64,000 nt of DNA from WHSW01 sp963821345 (lineage in GTDB: Bacteria; Actinomycetota; Thermoleophilia; Solirubrobacterales; 70-9): assembly GCA_963821345.1 (NCBI GenBank), contig CAWGDM010000012.1, positions 496,001 to 560,000 on the forward strand, read 5' to 3'. The translations under genes and the position numbers were made by a program. Within the stretch, counting starts at the first letter, position 1, and each line of letters starts with the position of its first letter. This document shows positions 49,812-57,395 of the stretch, one piece after another. The notes under the pieces are model-generated. The model saw only the letters and a list, made by a program, of their open reading frames with translations, searched no databases and was not told the origin of the DNA.

Positions 49812-51203
49812 ATGGCGGACGAGGCGAAGGGCAAGGGGCCGACGCGCAGCCGGGTGGCGCGGACGGCAAAACTCGGCCGGGTGGCGGCCGGCGGCGCCGC
49901 CCGCTGGGCCGGCGACCGGCTCGATTCCCGCGGTTCGGATTCCGAGCGCCAGCGCCGGCGCGGGGACCGGGTGGTGGCGACGATCGACTCGCTCGTCGAC
50001 CAGCTGTCGGTGATGCGCGGGGCGGCGATGAAGGCCGGCCAGGTGCTGTCGACGATCGAGTTCCCCGGGCTCGACCCCGACCAGTCGGAATACCTGCAGC
50101 AGCGGCTCGCCTCGCTGCGCGACAACGTCCCCGCGGTCGACTGGAAGCAGATCCGCGACGTGCTCGAGGGCGAGTGGGGTAAGGCGCCGGAGGGGGTCCT
50201 GGCCGAGATCGACCCCGAGCCCGCCGCCGCAGCCAGCATCGGCCAGGTGCACCGCGGACGGACGCTCGACGGGGCCGAGGTGGCGGTCAAGGTCCAGTAC
50301 CCGGGGATCGCCGAGGCGGTCGAGTCCGACATGCGCAACCTGCGGATGCTGACCCCGGTGCTGAAGCGGCTGATGCCGGGGCTGGAGGTCAAGGACGTGC
50401 TCGCCGAGCTCGCCGAGCGGGTGATCGAGGAGTGCGACTACGAGCTCGAGGCGGCCAACCACCGCCGGATCGCGCGCTTCTGGCGCCGCCATCCGTTCGT
50501 CCGCGTTCCCGCCGTCGACACCTCGCTCAGCCGCCGCCGGGTGCTGGTCTCCGAGTGGGTCGACGGGGTCAGCTTCGAGCAGGTCGCCGAGCTCGCCGAC
50601 CCGGTCCGCGACCGCTACGCGGAGATCGTCTACCGCTTCTTCTACGCCAACGCCGCCGAGCTCGACCTCGCCCTCGGCGACCCGCACCCCGGCAACTACC
50701 TGCTCTGCGACGACCAGCGGGTGGCGTTCTTCGACTTCGGCATGATCCGCGACCTGCCGCGCACCTACCTGCGCCGCGAGGGCCGCGTGTTCGCCGCGAT
50801 CCGCGACTCCGACGCGCCGGCGCTGCTGGAGGCGATGCGCGAGCTCGGCTACCTGCCCGGGCTCTCGGTCGAGTGGGACGCGAACGTGATCCTGGAGGGC
50901 ATGCGCGAGGCGGGCTGGTGGTTCCTCGACGACGAGCCGCGGCGGCTGGCGCCCGAGGACCTGTGGCGCGGCGGCGAGTCGCTACGCGAGGGCTCCGGCC
51001 CCGAGGCCTACGAGCAGATGCGGCGGATGACCCTGCCGGCCGAGGCGCTGCTGCTGCGCCGGATGGAGGGTCTGCTGTTCCAGATCGCCTCGACCGTGCG
51101 GGCCGAGGCGAACTGGGGTGAGCTGCTACGCGAGCTGGTCGAGGGCGGCGAGCCCGCGACCGAACTCGGCCGCGAGCACGCCGCTTGGCTCAGCGGGGCG
51201 TAG
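49812..51203 (+). CDS. ABC1/AarF-type atypical kinase (UbiB family)
   Basis: 463 residues. Family motifs: KxGQ in MRGAAMKAGQVLSTIEFPGL, the Ala-rich loop AAAASIGQVHRGRTLDGAEV, AVKVQYPGIAEAVESDMRNL, ERVIEECDYELEAANHRRIA, LGDPHPGNYLLCDDQRVAFF and DFGMIRDLPRTYLRR (metal-binding DFG). No C-terminal transmembrane helix is evident, unlike UbiB. Probably an ATPase-like kinase for quinone or lipid metabolism. ATG 49812 fits the family. Confidence 0.92.
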   Translation: MADEAKGKGPTRSRVARTAKLGRVAAGGAARWAGDRLDSRGSDSERQRRRGDRVVATIDSLVDQLSVMRGAAMKAGQVLSTIEFPGLDPDQSEYLQQRLASLRDNVPAVDWKQIRDVLEGEWGKAPEGVLAEIDPEPAAAASIGQVHRGRTLDGAEVAVKVQYPGIAEAVESDMRNLRMLTPVLKRLMPGLEVKDVLAELAERVIEECDYELEAANHRRIARFWRRHPFVRVPAVDTSLSRRRVLVSEWVDGVSFEQVAELADPVRDRYAEIVYRFFYANAAELDLALGDPHPGNYLLCDDQRVAFFDFGMIRDLPRTYLRREGRVFAAIRDSDAPALLEAMRELGYLPGLSVEWDANVILEGMREAGWWFLDDEPRRLAPEDLWRGGESLREGSGPEAYEQMRRMTLPAEALLLRRMEGLLFQIASTVRAEANWGELLRELVEGGEPATELGREHAAWLSGA

Positions 51204-51210
51204 CCGAGCC

Positions 51211-51233
51211 GCGGCGCCGTTGAGGCGCCTTGT
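51211..51233 (+). terminator. Possible shared terminator between aarF and the helicase gene
   Basis: GGCGCC-GTTGA-GGCGCC followed by TTGTT. The 6-bp stem is short but GC only, in the 37 bases between convergent stops. It would serve mainly the plus-strand gene. Confidence 0.45.
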
Positions 51234-51240
51234 TGAACAG

Positions 51241-52431
51241 CTAGCGCTTGCGGCGACCGCCGCCGCGGTGCGAGTGCGCCCGACCCGAATGACCGTTGGA
51301 ATTACCGTTGCGCGCTCGGGGCGGCGTTCCACCGCGGCCGTACTCCTCGACCAGCCCCAGATCGCGGGCGACCTTGCGCATGTCGGCGTCCTGCTCGGCG
51401 GCGACGAAGGTGACCCCGACGCCGTCGCGCCCGGCGCGGGCCGTGCGCCCGACCCGGTGCACGTAGGCATCGCGATCGCCGGGTGCGTCGAAATTGATCA
51501 CGTGGGTGATGTCGTCGACATCGATCCCGCGCGCGGCGACGTCGGTGGCGACCAGGGTGTCGATGTCGCCCGCGGCGAATCGCGCCAGCGCCCGGTTGCG
51601 CTGGTTCTGGCTCTTGTTGCCGTGCATCGCGACCGCGTCCAGGCGCTGCTTGGCGAGCCGGCGGACGAGCCGGTCGGCGCCGTGCTTGGTGCGCACGAAG
51701 ACCAGCGTGCGGCCGCGGTCGCGGTCGCGCAGCTCGGCGACCAGCGCGTCGAGCTTCGCCGTCTGGTCGAGGTGGACGAACCGGTGCGAGATCTCGCCCT
51801 GGTCCTCCTCGACCGGCTCGTGGACGTGACGGCGCGGCTCGTAGGTGTAGTCGCGGGCGACCTTGCCGGCGGCTGCCTCGAGCGTCGCCGAGAAGAACAG
51901 GGTCTGGCGGTCGTCGGGTGTCTGGCGGACGATCCGGTCGACGGCGGGCTTGAAGCCCATGTCGAGCATCCGGTCGGCCTCGTCGATGACCAGGATCCGC
52001 AGCTCGTCGAGGGTGAAGGCGCGGCGGTCGAGCAGGTCCTCGAGCCGGCCCGGGGTGGCGACGACGATGTGCGCGCGGGCGGCCTTCTTGGCCTGCTTGT
52101 CGAGCGCGACACCGCCGTAGACGGCGGCGACGCTCAGACCGCGGGCCGCGGCGACGTCGCGCAGCTCCTCCTCGATCTGGAGCGCGAGCTCACGGGTCGG
52201 CGCGAGCACCAGGGCGGCGGGAAGGTGATCGTCGGGGGTGATGCACTCGACCAGCGGGATCGCGAAGGCGAGGGTCTTGCCGGACCCGGTCGGGGACTGG
52301 ACGAGGACGTCGTGGCCGTCGAGGACGTCCTCGACGACCAGCTTCTGTACTGCGAACGGCGCGGTGATTCCGCGCTTTGCGAGCGCGTCCGTGACAGGAC
52401 GCGTGACGCCGAGATCGGCGAACGTGGACAT
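51241..52431 (-). CDS. DEAD-box RNA helicase
   Basis: 396 residues. Motif Q region ITAPFAVQKLVVEDVLDGHD, motif I SPTGSGKTLAFAIPL, Ia APTRELALQIEEELRD, Ib VATPGRLEDLLDRR, II VIDEADRMLDMGF, III FFSATLEAAAGK, IV RTLVFVRTKHGADRLVRRLA, V VATDVAARGIDVDDITHVIN, VI YVHRVGRTARAGRDG. The C-terminal tail is Arg/Gly/His/Asn-rich and probably binds RNA. It remodels RNA structure, often in the cold. ATG 52431 is preferred over GTG 52443 because AAGGAG overlaps that GTG and is correctly spaced for ATG. Confidence 0.94.
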   Translation of the reverse strand: MSTFADLGVTRPVTDALAKRGITAPFAVQKLVVEDVLDGHDVLVQSPTGSGKTLAFAIPLVECITPDDHLPAALVLAPTRELALQIEEELRDVAAARGLSVAAVYGGVALDKQAKKAARAHIVVATPGRLEDLLDRRAFTLDELRILVIDEADRMLDMGFKPAVDRIVRQTPDDRQTLFFSATLEAAAGKVARDYTYEPRRHVHEPVEEDQGEISHRFVHLDQTAKLDALVAELRDRDRGRTLVFVRTKHGADRLVRRLAKQRLDAVAMHGNKSQNQRNRALARFAAGDIDTLVATDVAARGIDVDDITHVINFDAPGDRDAYVHRVGRTARAGRDGVGVTFVAAEQDADMRKVARDLGLVEEYGRGGTPPRARNGNSNGHSGRAHSHRGGGRRKR

Positions 52432-52515
52432 ATGGGGGTGCACTCCTTATTTGTGCGGTGGGAATCCTGAGACCCGGACGCACTGGTGAGTGCACGGAAG
52501 AAACGGAACTCCTCG
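52432..52515 (-). promoter_or_regulatory. Structured 5' leader of the helicase gene
   Basis: Read on the minus strand: TTCTTCCGTGCACTCACCAG, TGCGTCCGGGTCTCAGGATT, CCCACCGCACAAATAAGGAG. GCACT-CACC-AGTGC forms a perfect 5-bp hairpin. Similarity to the leader at 48953-49025 suggests a shared control element, perhaps cold response. Confidence 0.45.
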
Positions 52516-52624
52516 AACGCCCGGTTGGCGTCCGACGCCGATGACGGTAGCAGGCGGCCGCCGGTTGGTCTCGCTTTGCGGGGCAAATGGGCACGACCAC
52601 CCGCGGCGTTGCTACAAGAGTCGG

Positions 52625-53953
52625 GTGACGAATACGCCCGACACGGCTGATTCTCGACCGGCGAGCTCGCTGCGCGCACGGCTCACCGGCCCGGTGGGGC
52701 AGTTCGCTCTGGCCGGCCTGCTGGCCGTGGTCGTGATCGGCGCCGCCGCCTTTCTGCTCATCCGCCGGGCCGGAGACGATGAGGCGATCCGCGATGCGAA
52801 GCGGATCACCGAGGTCGCCGGCAAGGGCATCGTCGAGCCGGCGCTGACCCCGGCGATGATCGCCGGCAACCCAGCCGCCCTGCGGCGGCTCGACCGGATC
52901 ATCAGGCAGCGGGTCCTTGGCCGCGACGGGATCGTGCGGGTGAAGATCTGGGACCCGCAATCGCGGATCGTCTACTCGGACGAGCCACGGCTGATCGGCG
53001 ATGACTTCAACCTCGGCGCCGACGAGCTCGAGATCCTTCGCGACGGCGGCGTCAAGGCGGCCGAGACCGACCTTTCGGCGCCCGAGAACCGTTACGAGCA
53101 GGCCGGCGTCGACCTGCTCGAGGTCTACCTGCCGATCGACTCGCCGAGCGGCGGACGGCTGTTGTTCGAGACCTACACCCGCTCGAGCTTCGTCGCCTCG
53201 GGCGGCAGGCGGATCTGGTCGACGCTGGCGCCGGTGCTGATCGGAGCGCTACTGCTGTTCGCGATTCTGCTGCTGCCGCTGGCCGCACGGCTCGCCGGCC
53301 GCCTGCGCCGCGGGAGGCGCGAGCGTGAGGCACTGCTGCAGCGGGCGATCGACTCCTCCGAGGCGGAGCGGCGGCGGATCGCCCAGGACCTGCACGACGG
53401 AGTCGTCCAGGATCTCGCCGGAACCTCGTATGCGCTCGGCGCCGCGGCGCGCGACTCGACCCGCGCCGACGAGGATCGCCGCGTGCTCGGCGACCTGGCC
53501 GACGGCCTGCGCGGCGCCGTCCGCGATCTGCGCGGGCTGCTGGTCGAGATCTACCCGCCCGACCTGCACCGCGAGGGGCTGCGGGCGGCGCTGGCCGACA
53601 TCATCGCCCGGGTGGGATCGAACGGGGTCAGTGCCGAGCTCGAGGTCGCCGACGACCTCGAGCTGTCGCCGCAGGCCGAGGCGTTGCTGTTCCGCGGTGC
53701 CCGCGAGGCGCTTCGCAACGTAGTTGCGCACGCCGGCGCCTCGCATGTCTGGGTCAGAATCGGTCGCGATGACGGCATCGCTCGGCTCGAGGTCCGCGAC
53801 GACGGCCGCGGCTTCGCCGACGACGAGGCGCGCGACGGCCATTTCGGGCTCCGCGGGCTCGGCGACCTTGCGGCCGACGCGGGCGGCAGGCTCGAGGTCG
53901 AGTCCACGCTCGGCGAGGGCACCACGGTGATCGTCGAGGTCCCGGTCGGATGA
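52625..53953 (+). CDS. Sensor histidine kinase (NarL-type partner, HisKA_3)
   Basis: 442 residues. Two membrane helices (QFALAGLLAVVVIGAAAFLL, about 30-50; LAPVLIGALLLFAILLLPLA, about 205-225) enclose an extracytoplasmic sensor of about 150 residues (IVRVKIWDPQSRIVYSDEPR). Cytoplasmic HisKA_3 phosphoacceptor AEAERRRIAQDLHDGVVQDL-like stretch (ERRRIAQDLHDGVVQDLAGT), then a HATPase: REALRNVVAHAGASHVWVRI, VRDDGRGFADDEARDGHFGL. Autophosphorylates and passes phosphate to the regulator encoded next, whose start overlaps its stop. GTG 52625 has TACAAG six bases upstream. Confidence 0.9.
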   Translation: MTNTPDTADSRPASSLRARLTGPVGQFALAGLLAVVVIGAAAFLLIRRAGDDEAIRDAKRITEVAGKGIVEPALTPAMIAGNPAALRRLDRIIRQRVLGRDGIVRVKIWDPQSRIVYSDEPRLIGDDFNLGADELEILRDGGVKAAETDLSAPENRYEQAGVDLLEVYLPIDSPSGGRLLFETYTRSSFVASGGRRIWSTLAPVLIGALLLFAILLLPLAARLAGRLRRGRREREALLQRAIDSSEAERRRIAQDLHDGVVQDLAGTSYALGAAARDSTRADEDRRVLGDLADGLRGAVRDLRGLLVEIYPPDLHREGLRAALADIIARVGSNGVSAELEVADDLELSPQAEALLFRGAREALRNVVAHAGASHVWVRIGRDDGIARLEVRDDGRGFADDEARDGHFGLRGLGDLAADAGGRLEVESTLGEGTTVIVEVPVG

Positions 53954-54582
53954 TCAGGGTCGTCGTCGTCGAGGACCACGCCGTGGTTCGCGCCGGGCTC
54001 GAGCAGCTGCTCGCGAGCGCCGGCGACATCGAGGTCGTCGGCACGGCGACCAACGGCGCCGAGGCGCTCGAGCTGGTCGCCGAACAGCGGCCCGAAGTGA
54101 TCCTCATGGACCTCTCGATGCCGGAGGTCGACGGGATCGAGTCGACGCGGCGCATCCGTGAGCGCGATCCCGAGGCCCAGATCGTGATCCTGACCTCGTT
54201 CTCCGACCGCGAGCGGATCCTCGAGGCGATCGACGCCGGCGCGATCGGCTACCTGCTCAAGGACGCCGAACCCGACGAGCTCTTTCGCGGGGTGCGCGCC
54301 GCGGCCGCGGGTGAGTCGCCGCTGGCGCCCAAGGTCGCCCGCACGATGCTCAGCGAGCGCGAGCACGCGGGGCCGGAGGTGGAGCTCAGCGAGCGCGAGC
54401 GCCAGGTCCTCGGGCTGATCGCCGCCGGGCTCGCCAACAAACAGATCGCTCGCCGGCTGGAGATCTCGGAGAAGACGGTGAAGTCACACCTGACCAGTGT
54501 CTACCGCCAGATCGGCGTCAACACCCGCACCGAGGCCGCGCTCTGGGCGCGCGACCACGGCATCGAGCGTCCCGAGGCCTGA
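53950..54582 (+). CDS. NarL/LuxR-family response regulator
   Basis: 210 residues. Receiver: VVVVEDHAVVRAGLEQLLAS (acidic pair), PEVILMDLSMPEVDGIESTR (phospho-Asp), VILTSFSDRERILEAIDAGA (Thr/Ser) and GYLLKDAEPDELFRG (Lys). LuxR HTH: LSERERQVLGLIAAGLANKQ, IARRLEISEKTVKSHLTSVY. Activates or represses targets when phosphorylated by the kinase encoded just upstream (ATGA overlap). The closest downstream gene, the His-rich peptide, lies on the other strand. Confidence 0.95.
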   Translation: MIRVVVVEDHAVVRAGLEQLLASAGDIEVVGTATNGAEALELVAEQRPEVILMDLSMPEVDGIESTRRIRERDPEAQIVILTSFSDRERILEAIDAGAIGYLLKDAEPDELFRGVRAAAAGESPLAPKVARTMLSEREHAGPEVELSERERQVLGLIAAGLANKQIARRLEISEKTVKSHLTSVYRQIGVNTRTEAALWARDHGIERPEA

Positions 54583-54637
54583 GCGCGGCCCGGCGGCCGA
54601 CGATCCCGCTGGCGCGGGACCGCCCGTCGCCTTCTGC

Positions 54638-54823
54638 TCAGGCGTGGTTGGGGCCGTGGTGGTGGTGGTGATGGTGGTGATGGTCCTCGTGGCCATTGCC
54701 GCCGTGGTGGTGGCCGGCCGGGTCATCGGCACCGTGGCTGGCGGCGGCGACCGGGGCACCGGCGAGCGCCAGCGCGCCCGCGGCGGCGATCAGCGCAATT
54801 GCTCGTGTCATTCCCTGCTTCAT
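54638..54823 (-). CDS. Small secreted histidine-rich peptide
   Basis: 61 residues. Signal peptide ALIAAAGALALAGAPVAAAS (residues 9-28), then a mature part with 17 His in about 33 residues: DPAGHHHGGNGHED followed by nine consecutive His, then GPNHA. This would bind Ni, Zn or Cu outside the cell, as a metal store or buffer. ATG 54823 has AAAGGAG six bases upstream. It lies tail to tail with the response regulator gene. No homolog is recognised beyond the composition. Confidence 0.72.
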   Translation of the reverse strand: MKQGMTRAIALIAAAGALALAGAPVAAASHGADDPAGHHHGGNGHEDHHHHHHHHHGPNHA

Positions 54824-54923
54824 GGATTCTCCTTTGGTATGGAGAACCCAGGTTGACGCGGGCCGAGTCCGGGTTTCAAGGGGACATAGGTCCTAGGACC
54901 CGTGTGGGCTACGACCGGTCGCG

Positions 54924-54998
54924 CTCGCCGACGCCGCCTTGCACGGCGCCAAGCGCGCGGGGCGCAACCGGGTGCTCGCCGCCAAGGCGCTTGACTGA
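54924..54998 (+). pseudogene. C-terminal remnant of a GGDEF diguanylate cyclase
   Basis: 24 codons, LADAALHGAKRAGRNRVLAA then KALD and stop. This is the conserved end of GGDEF domains (A-D-x-A-L-Y-x-A-K-x-x-G-R-N-R-V). The rest of the domain is absent upstream, so only the tail survives. It lies in the 290-base gap between the His-rich peptide and the gene at 55114, in which I otherwise see only a short palindrome (GGTCCTAGGACC, 54890-54901). Confidence 0.6.
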
Positions 54999-55113
54999 GC
55001 CATCCGGGGCCACAAGCGGGCTACACTCGTTGTACTACCGGTCGGGCCTTCAACCTCCTCCTGCGCCCTGCTCAACCCCCGGTTTCATCCAGAGAGAGGG
55101 AATTGGAGAGGCA

Positions 55114-55479
55114 ATGAGCGAGTCCACGACAGCGGACGAGGCGCCGAAGGAATCGTCGGTCTCCACCGAGATCGGCCGCGCGGTCGGTTCGATCTGGCAG
55201 CGCCGCGACGGAACGCGGCCGGCGAACGTGTCGACCGAGTTCAAGGGCGACTCGATCCGCTGCACGATCGAGCGCGCCGACGAGCCCGACGAGGCCGAGG
55301 CCGAGGCCGAGGACCTGCCGGCGGGCGGCACCGACAGCAACGCCTACCGCCACGAGGCCAGCGCCGCGGTCTCGCGGATCACCAAGCGGACCGTCTCCGC
55401 CTACATCTCGAAGACCGACAAGAAGACCGAGCTCACGACTCAGACCTTCATCCTCGAGCGCAACCTCCCGAAGCACTAG
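55114..55479 (+). CDS. DUF2294-like conserved hypothetical protein
   Basis: 121 residues. STEIGRAVGSIWQRRDGTRP, ANVSTEFKGDSIRCTIERAD, then an acidic linker (DEAEAEAEDLPAGG) and AVSRITKRTVSAYISKTDKK, TELTTQTFILERN. The order (helix, GxxP, strand, then V-x-x-x-T-x-R-x-V-x-A-x-x-S) resembles DUF2294 with an unusual acidic insert. Function unknown. Start ATG 55114 with GGAGAGG upstream. Forms a plausible unit with typA, 41 bases downstream. Confidence 0.55.
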   Translation: MSESTTADEAPKESSVSTEIGRAVGSIWQRRDGTRPANVSTEFKGDSIRCTIERADEPDEAEAEAEDLPAGGTDSNAYRHEASAAVSRITKRTVSAYISKTDKKTELTTQTFILERNLPKH

Positions 55480-55520
55480 ACCGGCGGCGGCGCCGAGCCC
55501 TGCCACACTCTTCGGCCGCG

Positions 55521-57357
55521 ATGGCCGAGACCGCGCTCAGAGAGGACATCCGCAACGTCGCGATCGTCGCGCACGTCGACCACGGCAAGACGACGCTGGT
55601 CGACGCGATGCTGTGGCAGTCGGGCGCCTTCCGCGAGGGCGCCGACGTCGCCGACCGGGTGATGGACTCGATGGACCTCGAGCGCGAGAAGGGGATCACG
55701 ATCCTCGCCAAGAACACGACCGTCCGCCACGGCGAGGTGAAGCTGAACATCGTCGACACCCCCGGCCACGCGGACTTCGGCGGCGAGGTCGAGCGGGCGC
55801 TGACGATGGTCGACGGGATCCTGCTGCTGGTCGACGCCTCCGAGGGCCCGATGCCGCAGACGCGCTTCGTCCTGCGCAAGGCGCTCGAGGCGGAGCTGCC
55901 GGTGATCCTGGTCGTCAACAAGGTCGACCGCCCCGACGCCCGCGTCGGCGCGGTCGTCGACGAGGTCTACGAGCTCTTCCTCGACCTCGACGCGACCGAC
56001 GCCCAGGTGGAGTTCCCGATCGTCTACGCGAACGCCCGAGCGGGCCTGGCCTCGCTGTCCGAGGACGACCCCGGAACCGACCTGCGCCCGCTGCTCGAGC
56101 TGATGGTCGAGCGGATCCCGGCCCCGGAGTTCGAGGTCGGACATCCGCTCCAGGCGCACGTCACCAACCTCGACGCCTCCCCCTACGTCGGGCGCCTGGC
56201 GCTCTGCCGGGTCCGCAACGGGACGATCCGCCAGGGACAGCGGATCGCCTGGTGCCGAGCCGATGGAGCGATCGAGGCCGCGACCGTCGCCCATCTGTAC
56301 GTCACCGAGGCGCTCGACCGGGTCGAGGCCGACGAGGCGGGGCCGGGCGAGATCATCGCCGTCGGCGGGATCGACGAGGTGACGATCGGCGAGACGCTCG
56401 CCGACCCCGACGACCCGCGCCCGCTACCCGTGATCACCGTCGACGAGCCGTCGCTGTCGATCGTCGTCGGGATCAACAACGGTCCCTTGGCCGGCAAGGA
56501 GGGCTCGAAGCTCACCGCGCGCCAGATCAAGGACCGCCTCGACCGCGAGCTGGTCGGCAACGTCTCGATCCGCGTCCGCGAGACCGATCGGCCGGACGCC
56601 TGGGAGGTGCACGGCCGCGGCGAGCTGCAGCTCGTCGTCCTGCTCGAGCTGATGCGCCGGGACGGCTTCGAGATCGTCGCCAGCCAGCCCCAGGTGCTCA
56701 CCCGCGAGGTCGGCGGCAAGCTCTGCGAGCCGGTCGACCGCCTCGCGATCGATGTGCCCGAGGAGTACGTCGGCGTGGTCACCCAGATGCTCGCCCTGCG
56801 CAAGGGCCGTATGGAGCAGATGATCAACCACTCCACCGGCTGGGTCCGGCTCGACTACCTCGCCCCCGCCCGCGGGCTGATCGGCTTTCGGACCGAGTTC
56901 CTGACCGAGACCCGCGGCACCGGCATCCTCCACCACGTGTTCGAGGGCTGGGAGCCGTGGGCGGGCGAGCTGCGCAGCCGCCCGACGGGGTCACTGGTCA
57001 GCGACCGCTCCGGGCAGACGGCGAGCTTTGCCTTGCACTCGCTTCAGGACCGCGGCCTGCTCTTCGTCGGCCCGGGCGAGGACGTCTATGAGGGCATGAT
57101 CGTGGGCGAGAACTCGCGCTCCGGCGACCTCGACGTGAACGCGACCAAGCAGAAGCACCAGACCAACGTCCGCGCCGCCTCCGCCGACATCCTCGTCCGC
57201 CTGATCCCCCCGCGGCGCGCTGTCGCTCGAGAACGCGCTCGAGTTCCTGCGCGAGGACGAGTGCGTCGAGATCACGCCCGAGAGCCTGCGCCTGCGAAAG
57301 GCCGAGCTGTCGAAGGTCGAGCGGGTGAAGCTGGCGCGGCGGGCGAAGCCGGAATAA
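55521..57357 (+). CDS. typA: GTP-binding translation factor TypA/BipA (one +1 break)
   Basis: About 611 residues; +1 step near 57217. G1 NVAIVAHVDHGKTTLVDAML, switch region DLEREKGITILAKNTTVRHG, G3 LNIVDTPGHADFGGEVERAL, G4 LPVILVVNKVDRPDARVG. Domain II VGRLALCRVRNGTIRQGQRI; the TypA-specific C-terminal domain RGLIGFRTEFLTETRGTGIL, then NVRAASADILVRLIPP and ENALEFLREDECVEITPESL. It associates with ribosomes and helps assembly and stress growth. Family is certain; the break removes only the last 45 residues if real. Confidence 0.96.
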
Positions 57358-57395
57358 GGCTGGCGCGCCCGACTGACCAGCGGTAGGCTGGTCAC

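Noticed and set aside
54497..54856. Plus-strand frame with a Val/Met-rich hydrophobic run resembling a membrane protein
   Set aside because: The run is the complement of His codons in the secreted peptide at 54638-54823, which has a proper signal peptide and ribosome site.
57210..57230. Programmed +1 frameshift site in typA
   Set aside because: No slippery sequence, rare codon or stop as in prfB; the same kind of break occurs in many unrelated genes, so a gene-specific mechanism is not supported.
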